Positions 58,103 through 64,000 of a stretch of DNA of 64,000 bases are shown here, in pieces. The notes beneath the pieces are model-generated. The model did no database searches and was not told the DNA's origin. It saw only the letters and a program-made list of their open reading frames with translations. The stretch comes from Gnetum montanum. Taxonomy: Eukaryota; Streptophyta; Gnetopsida; Gnetales; Gnetaceae. The stretch lies in NCBI GenBank assembly GCA_015680685.1, contig MNCI01036144.1:412021-476020 (forward strand), in the 5' to 3' direction. How positions within the stretch are numbered: position 1 is the stretch's first letter; each line of letters opens with the position of its first letter. A program made the translations under genes and the position numbers.

Positions 58103-58549
58103 TGATGAGAGTGGTTGCTCTAGCAGTTACTCTAATTATTAGAGTGGTTACTCTAGCGGTTACTCTAGCAGTTATTCTAATTATTAGAATAGTTACTCTA
58201 GCGGTTACTCTATTAGTTACTCTAATTATTAGAGTGGTTACTCTAGTGGTTACTCTAGCAGTTATTCTAATTATTAGAGTGGTTACTCTAATTATTAGAG
58301 TAGTTGCTTCCAAGTTTATAAATATAGTATCCAGGCGCATAATTGGGAGGAAGTCTTTTAGCAGTCAAGTAGTGAAACTCTTGTAGTCTATTTGAAATTT
58401 AGATTATTTTCCAAGTGCCTATAGTAGGAGGTCAAAGTGTGGACAGATCTTTATTCGAGCATTATGTACCCGAGCACACCTTGTGTACTGCAATAAAGAC
58501 GAGCTCTTTGATTCATCCTTGCAGCATAGGGGTACCTCGCCACTCATCA
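58103..58549 (+). mobile_element. short solo LTR with repeat-filled U3 and deleted U5
   Basis: It starts TGATGAGAG and ends GCCACTCATCA, with a perfect target duplication AAGTA (58,098-58,102 and 58,550-58,554); length 447 bp. U3 is a 45-bp-type minisatellite; TATAAATA is at 58,317-58,324. R contains AAGTGCCTATAGTAGGAG, GATCTTTATTCGAGCA and AATAAAGACGAGC like the other family members. After GCAGCATAG it jumps directly to GGGTACCTCGCC, so about 500 bp of U5 present in relatives is missing. It interrupts the gag-protease element. Confidence 0.9.
58108..58316 (+). repeat. minisatellite of GTTACTCTAGCG units and ACTCTAATTATTAGAGT palindromes
   Basis: Twelve-base units (GGTTACTCTAGC, AGTTACTCTA, AGTTATTCTA) alternate with a 17-base palindrome ACTCTAATTATTAGAGT, seen about five times, including the paired variant ATTCTAATTATTAGAAT and a half-changed ATTCTAATTATTAGAGT. 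The long ORFs on both strands here are translations of the repeat and not genes. Confidence 0.88.
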
Positions 58550-58789
58550 AAGTAAAATGATCACCAAAATAGAAAAATAATTTTCTTAGCCTGTATGATC
58601 TTGTGATGACTTGCATTATGCATTGTGAAGCATTAGTTAATGTGTTGACCTCCATTCCTATTAGTGAGGATATCCCTACTATTGAGAAGTCCATCCACAT
58701 AGTGATGGTACCTCCTTCACTAAAGGAAGAAATTAGGTCAACATCACTAGTATTTCACAATAGTGAAGTTAAAACCTATCCCCAAGATG

Positions 58790-59300
58790 GAAAAATAGCT
58801 AGGGCTCCCCTATTCATAACCATTAGGGTAGGATAGTACAAGGTGAATAGAGTGCATGCTGAAAATGGAGCCACAACAAACATCATACATTATATCATTG
58901 TGGAGCATCTAGGCCTAACTAAGAAAATGCAATATACCACAATAACTACTCTTAAATCTTTCAACAGATCTTGGGTAACTATAAAGGGATCAATTTCTTT
59001 AGACTTTGTGGTAGGGGAGCAATCTCCCTTGATGGCCAATTTCTTGGTGGTGGAGGAAACACTAGGGTTCAACCTTATCTTGTGGAGGTCTTGGTTTGCT
59101 CAACTACTAGAGGTTTTGTTACTAATCCACCAAGAAGTCCACTTGCCTTATGAGAGAGGTGAAATCATCATCCATGGTGACAGTATAGTTCACTTGGTGG
59201 TCAACAACATTGACATTGATCAATGGTCTGAAGTGGAGTTTTCGGAAGAAACTCCTACTACTAGCCACAAAGTCAATAAGCTTGAGAGAGCATAAGTGGA
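58790..59300 (+). pseudogene. protease domain of gag-protease element
   Basis: PLFITIRVG then VNRVHAENGATTNIIHYIIV (58,846-58,905) aligns with the catalytic vLVDNGSAxNI region of Tat-type proteases, Asp being replaced by Glu and Ser by Thr. ITTLKSFNRSWVTIKGSISL, FNLILWRSWFA (LLGRPWI equivalent), HQEVHLPYERGEIIIHGDS follow in the usual order. Well preserved for this window. The frame ends at a stop near 59,295 with no RT after it. Confidence 0.8.
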
Positions 59301-59754
59301 CAAGAACAACAATGATGGACCCATTGACATACCATGGGGTGAGATCCCCTTCAACATTGTAAGTGAAGAAAATGCAAAATACAAAATTGTGCAAAGTAGG
59401 TTGTACACATTTCTTAATCTGTCAAAGATTAGGAAACACTTGCACAATTGATGTATCCCCTTTGATTCACTTGCCCTTGTTCTTGTAACCATATAGCCTA
59501 TTTTTGCTATAACCTTCCATAGCCTAGTTTACATTTTGTATGCATTGTTTGTTTATCTTTATTTTACTTTGTTTTAACCTTTACTTTTCATGTAGCCTAA
59601 AATTTTTCCTTGTTTATAATTTTCCCTTTGTGCCTTTTCATTGTAGAACATAAACCATGAAAAGTATGATAAAAAATTTAAAACATAAAAAACTTATAAA
59701 AATTTTAAAACATAAAAATCAATAGAAAATTTTAACTTTAGAATGTGGGGCCAA

Positions 59755-59812
59755 CCATGGCCTAAAATTGGCAAAATATGGGGCCTAAAATTGGCAAAAT
59801 ATGGGGCCCAAA
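59755..59812. repeat. 22-bp tandem repeat, 2-3 units
   Basis: GGCCTAAAATTGGCAAAATA recurs at 22-bp spacing (59,759 and 59,781). The same core makes up the 38-bp minisatellite at 62,932, showing that the two arrays are related. Confidence 0.8.
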
Positions 59813-59830
59813 AAAGCATTTGAAATGAAA

Positions 59831-62800
59831 TTTGTAATCTCAGGTTTCAAAAATATTGAGCATATACAAAAGATTGGTAAGAGGTATAAGAAGCAATGTG
59901 ATATTCTAGTCTACCTAAGAATATATTAATTAGCTATGATGAATTGTAATATTTACTACCTAGATGTTATAGATATTTTTTTATCAAAGAGCTTTGATAA
60001 AGAAGTAAATCAAGCTAAAGATGAGATGAATGTGACATCTTATTGCCAATTTTTATCATAAAAATTAATTATACATGACATTTAGCATTATGAATAAATA
60101 AAATAATAGGGGAAATGCATATGAAAAATGAAAAAAAAATGCTTTATTAATGTAGAATTATATATCTAAGTCATGGTCTAAGGATTTCTTGGGATTATCT
60201 TCCTTTGGGATTTATCCCTTAGAGGCTGTCTAGTACAACTACCATACTTAGGCTTGCAATTAGCCAAAATGGATAGCTATTCATCTTCCTATCCCACTTT
60301 ACCTAGCAACTGTTACTTACCTATATTGGCTCCACAAATCTAAGTTGATATGACCTCTAATGAAAAAATATAAATATTTGAAGTCAACCCCTTGAAATGT
60401 TACATCAAGAAACATGCCCATTAATACAAAGCATCCTTTTGAGTCTTAATTACAACTTTCCCTTTTGGATTTTATCACAACATTTGTTATGGAGAGACAT
60501 AATATTTATTATGCAATAGCATTATAATATGTCTTCCTTAGATTCTGTTCATCATCAAACAAGTCCATGTTAGTGATCTTTCTCTAGCTCTAGTATTCCT
60601 TCCATGCTCCAATGCTTTAATTCTTCGATTTCTTCCTTTTACTTGAGGTTGAATCTCTAAGTGTTCTTCTACTTATTCTTAAAATAAAATATAACTGAGA
60701 ATAATATGTTTGAATTAAATATTATTTTATTAATACTTATATCATTTTCTAAGATAATGATAGGAGATAAATTAAAGATCTTTCAACTAGCAATTACTAG
60801 TCCTAACCAAGATCACACAAACAATAGCTCATATGTAGTTACTATAATAGCTAAAAAATTTGATGCTAGAGAATCAAAATATTTAGACTAGAATAGTTTA
60901 ACCACAAATCCATGGACCTTAGAAAAGGATCAAGAGTTCCTCAAATGGTTTTGTCGATCGATTGAGACTTAGAGGATCTATTACTAGTGTTGAAAGAAAT
61001 AAATGTTAAAAATATTTTAACTTCAAAGTTTACAGAAAACATGAATAGATAGAGAGAATAACATGGAAAAATAATGCAAACTAAAAAATTTGTATTATAC
61101 TGTCTACAAAATAAGTTTTGTGAAAAATAAGAGTTCAGAAGGTATAGATTGTAAGCTTTGAAAGCTCGAGAGTACAAAGATATTTTTGAAGCTTGATGTG
61201 GATTGTAGGATATTTTCTACAACTAGATCCACACTTTTGCATCTCATACCATCTACTATGGAACTTTGCTTGCCATAGGGTCTCTTTACTATGGTAATTT
61301 GCACTGTTTGGGAAATAGCTACAAACTTTTAAATTTTTACTTTTCTTCAAAAGTCTCTAGTTTGGTTGAGAGAAAAATGATTCTAAAGTCCTTGAAATGA
61401 AGAAAAATTTTGCTTAAATAGTCTATGAATGTCCTAATTTTTTGCTAATTTAATTCTACCATGATTTTTGACAAACTATGCAACATTTCCAAATCTTTTG
61501 ATGGTCAAAATTTGAAATGTATGATACACCAATGTGTTTGATTTTTTGGGCTGAAATACCAATGCATTTAAAATTTTTCACCATCCAAAACTATAGCTTA
61601 TGAGCCACCAATGTATGAAGATTTTCCCCACAAATTTGGTTGCACATTTGGGTTATTTGCATGGCCTAAACTTCAATGTAATGCCACCAACCTTTTTGGC
61701 CTTTTGCTACCAATTTTAGCAATGTATTTACTTTTTGAACCATCACATATTGGCTTAAATGAAGTTTACCACTTTTGAGTTATAAAATTAATTTTACACA
61801 TGAGAATTTTTTTGAAACATTGTGAGAACAAGGCCATAGGGTAGGATTTTTGATGGAAAATTAAGTAATTATTTTTACCTTTAACTTTCAATAAAATTAC
61901 AATGCAAACTCTTAGCTATTATGATTTTTTTTATCATATAAAATTTTCTTTGGAAATTTTTGTTGGTCCCTCTCTTTGTTGATGTTTGAAGGATTGACCC
62001 AAGAGACATAAAAAAAGAATGTGAAACATCATTACAAGTTCATCATCAATTCTTCCTCTCTACACTTGATTTCATAGCTATTAAACCATGTCAAGGAGCA
62101 CTCATAGTGGTGAAATAAGGTCATGATGGAATGGTATAAGTTTAAGATGAGATAGATGCTATATTGGTTATTAGGAAATGGTTACATGGGCTAACAAAGA
62201 ATTCCAAATGTTGACATCAAGGTTATGGTAAGGAAATGACACATCTACTAACTAAAAAGGTCTTTATGCTTCAAGCTCAAACTGTTTGATTACTTGATGA
62301 TGTGTTAGAAGAACTAGCTCTTCATTCTTGGGCTTCTATGGCCACTTTGATCATTTGTTTTAGGGTCATTGTTTTGATTGGCTTCAAGAAACATTAGCCT
62401 CTTAGCTTTCTTGGTGATTTACTTTCATCCCTACCTTCTTTCTTTAAGGAGTGAAACCTTCATTTGGTTTCATTGTTAAGGCCAAATTTGATTTTTTTTC
62501 TCATTGAATATGATGTGTTACATTCAATGAACTTAATGGTAGAGCATTCTAAATTGATGTCAAAGGATCATGTTGAGGATTTTAGAACTTAGAAGGAGGG
62601 AATGAATAAGTAGAATCCTTGCACACCTCAAGACTTTGTTTCTCAAAAATGTGGTTTGAAGGACATCACACACTGTACAAGCTCTAAGCTTTGCTCTAAA
62701 GTTTTTAATTTTTGCAAAACCAATCAGCCTTATAAGGTTCCACCAAGCTTAGAATGTGGTTTTAAGGATCCCACAACCTTTACAAATTGAGCTCTACTCC

Positions 62801-62931
62801 AAAATGTTTTGACATTGCATAAACACTCAATCTTGCAAGATCTAGGCAATCTCAATGATGATGCCTTCTTGTAAGAAGAACATTAATCCTAGTTGGGAAA
62901 CAAGAGAGAAAAAAAACCATCAAATGACCCA
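59831..62931. other. unassigned stretch
   Basis: About 3.1 kb of AT-rich sequence without a recognisable domain. The open frames at 60,706-60,891 and the antisense frames near 61.1-61.3 kb have no motif. No promoter or repeat is supported. Confidence 0.4.
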
Positions 62932-63185
62932 ACATGGCCTAAAATTAGCAAAGCTTCATGTATAGTTCATCATGGCCTAAAACTGGCAAAACATATCATG
63001 GGGCTTGCCATGGCCTAAAATTGGCAAAACATCATGTATGACTCACCATGGTCTAAACCTAGAAAAACATATCATGGGACCTACCATGACCTAAAACTAG
63101 CAAAAACATATGGCCCACTATGGCCTAAAATTGACAAAACATTACGTGTGGCCTACCATGGCCTAAAATTGGTAAACCTATTATA
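62932..63185. repeat. 38-bp minisatellite, seven units
   Basis: ATGGCCTAAAA-type starts lie at 62,934, 62,972, 63,010, 63,048, 63,086, 63,120 and 63,158, giving a period of 38 with one 34-bp unit. Each unit reads roughly CCATGGCCTAAAATTGGCAA followed by AACATATCATG or AACATCATGTRTG. The core is shared with 59,755-59,812. Confidence 0.9.
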
Positions 63186-63689
63186 ACCATTACAACCTAG
63201 TTTACATTGTGATCATTTTTACATAGTTAACCAACATATCTTATAAAATAAACAAAAATGTAAACATTAAACATATATAAAACATAAAACATTAAAAATT
63301 TGAAATAATAATAGTTTAAATGTGTCACATAGCATGATAAAGTTTTAAACAATATGTGAAACAATAAACCGTCTGCCAACAAATCTAGTGGCTAACACTA
63401 GCCAATACATCACAACATAGACAAGATCATCAATAGATGGAAATAATGCTTTCTCAAGTTGGCTAAAGATACTTTATAAGAATTTTGAATTATAAGAGGT
63501 ACTAAATCAATTAAGGGTATCTATTGTTAAATCCAAATTAGAAGGTATATCTTCTACTATGTGGGAAAAGGATTCTCAAAATTGTGAAAGATAAAATGAT
63601 TAGTCTATAAGATATTGGAATTTGATAAAATAAAGGTTGAGGAGGAAATCTAAATAGTCTAATCATAGATTAGGAGAACATTATGAATT
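63186..63689. other. leader-like sequence before gag fragment
   Basis: No supported gene. AACAAATCTAGTGGCTAACACTAGCC-like sequence near 63,380 holds a short inverted repeat (AGTGGCTAACACTAGCCA). Could be leader or N-terminal gag sequence. Confidence 0.3.
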
Positions 63690-64000
63690 TGAAACTTCTA
63701 AAGTAAGGTGATAAAGATGTCAAGGAGTTTTACTTCGAATTTTGTGAACTATGCCATCAAGCTAGGATGAACTAGAAGAAATAATATCAAGCTTAAATCT
63801 TTCTAGAAGGTCTCAAAATGACATGTCAATAGGAGTTTTCATTTTATGAGTTGCAAACTCTTGATAAGACTTATGATTTAGCATTAAAAGTAGAAAAAAA
63901 ACTTAATGGTTTTGGAAATATAAGTAAAAAAGCTTCCAAGAGAAAGAATAAGGGGTTCAAATCAGATAAGAGATCTAAGTACAAATTTGAAGATAATGGT
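63690..64000 (+). pseudogene. gag fragment of another gypsy element (runs off window)
   Basis: One frame reads GDKDVKEFYFEFCELCHQAR, then IFLEGLKM, then LQTLDKTYDLALKVEKKLNG and a Lys-rich tail. This is the V.EY...F.ELC..AR ... F..GL ... T...AY.LAL.VE.KL pattern of chromovirus/gypsy gag. Stops after MN and at two other sites. The knuckle and pol would lie beyond 64,000. Confidence 0.65.

Larger units (their letters stand above)
53332..59830 (+). mobile_element. gag-protease-only LTR element (non-autonomous candidate)
   Basis: The order is 5' LTR (53,332-54,739), leader, gag with zinc-knuckle remnant, protease, then T-rich non-coding sequence and a 22-bp repeat, with no RT or integrase. A solo LTR of another family is inserted between gag and protease. 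It could be a truncated element or a TR-GAG-like non-autonomous type; the 3' LTR was not found. Confidence 0.6.

Noticed and set aside
58083-58386. 85- and 94-codon frames on both strands (VTLIIRV-type repeats)
   Set aside because: They are translations of the palindromic minisatellite in the LTR U3; the repeat is simply open in several frames.
62932-63185. CRISPR-like regular repeats
   Set aside because: Regular 38-bp periodicity is contiguous tandem repetition without unique spacers, in a plant genome.

Overview
The window looks like transposon-filled intergenic DNA from a large plant genome. It is AT-rich, depleted in CpG, and made almost entirely of old, stop-ridden retrotransposons nested in one another, with little that resembles host coding sequence. 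The Athila/Tat-type Ty3/gypsy elements, tRNA-derived SINEs and RTE/L1-type LINEs are plant families. Their heavy decay (mostly C-to-T and G-to-A) and low gene density suggest a gymnosperm or similarly large genome; that last step is inference.

Layout. 1-10.3 kb: a solo LTR with a perfect 5-bp target duplication (602-1412), a 33-bp minisatellite, several tRNA-derived SINE copies, two related LINE ORF1 relics and an unusual fold-back (8365-8633). 10.9-23.8 kb: one nearly complete 12.9-kb Athila-type element with LTRs, a tRNA-Asp-type primer site, gag, protease, RT, RNase H, integrase and a long extra coiled-coil ORF before the 3' LTR. 23.8-26.2 kb: the only CpG-rich, gene-like island, with a promoter-proximal 79-bp tandem duplication and a 168-codon ORF that is the best host-gene candidate. 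26.4-36.9 kb: a SINE, a degenerate full-length RTE-type LINE on the minus strand, a 1.6-kb array of highly diverged repeats and a gag fragment. 37.1-37.4 kb: a broken trihelix (GT-factor) DNA-binding domain. 38.0-48.8 kb: two truncated gypsy elements in opposite orientation that abut at about 42,196. The minus-strand one carries two successive protease-like domains and an RNase H upstream of RT. 49.6-50.4 kb: a second solo LTR. 53.3-59.8 kb: an LTR element with gag and protease only, interrupted by a third, internally deleted solo LTR (58,103-58,549). 59.8-64 kb: mostly unassigned, with a 38-bp minisatellite and the start of another gag.

The most interesting pattern concerns one LTR family (termini TGATGAG and CTCATCA, about 450-870 bp) present four times. 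The R-U5 portion aligns between copies, but the short U3 upstream of the TATA box is replaced by unrelated arrays of short palindromic or tandem motifs in different copies. Two single-N positions are each flanked by perfect 45-46-bp direct repeats and are probably assembly joins rather than biology. Coordinates of decayed domains are approximate; all homology statements come from reading translations by eye, not from searches.
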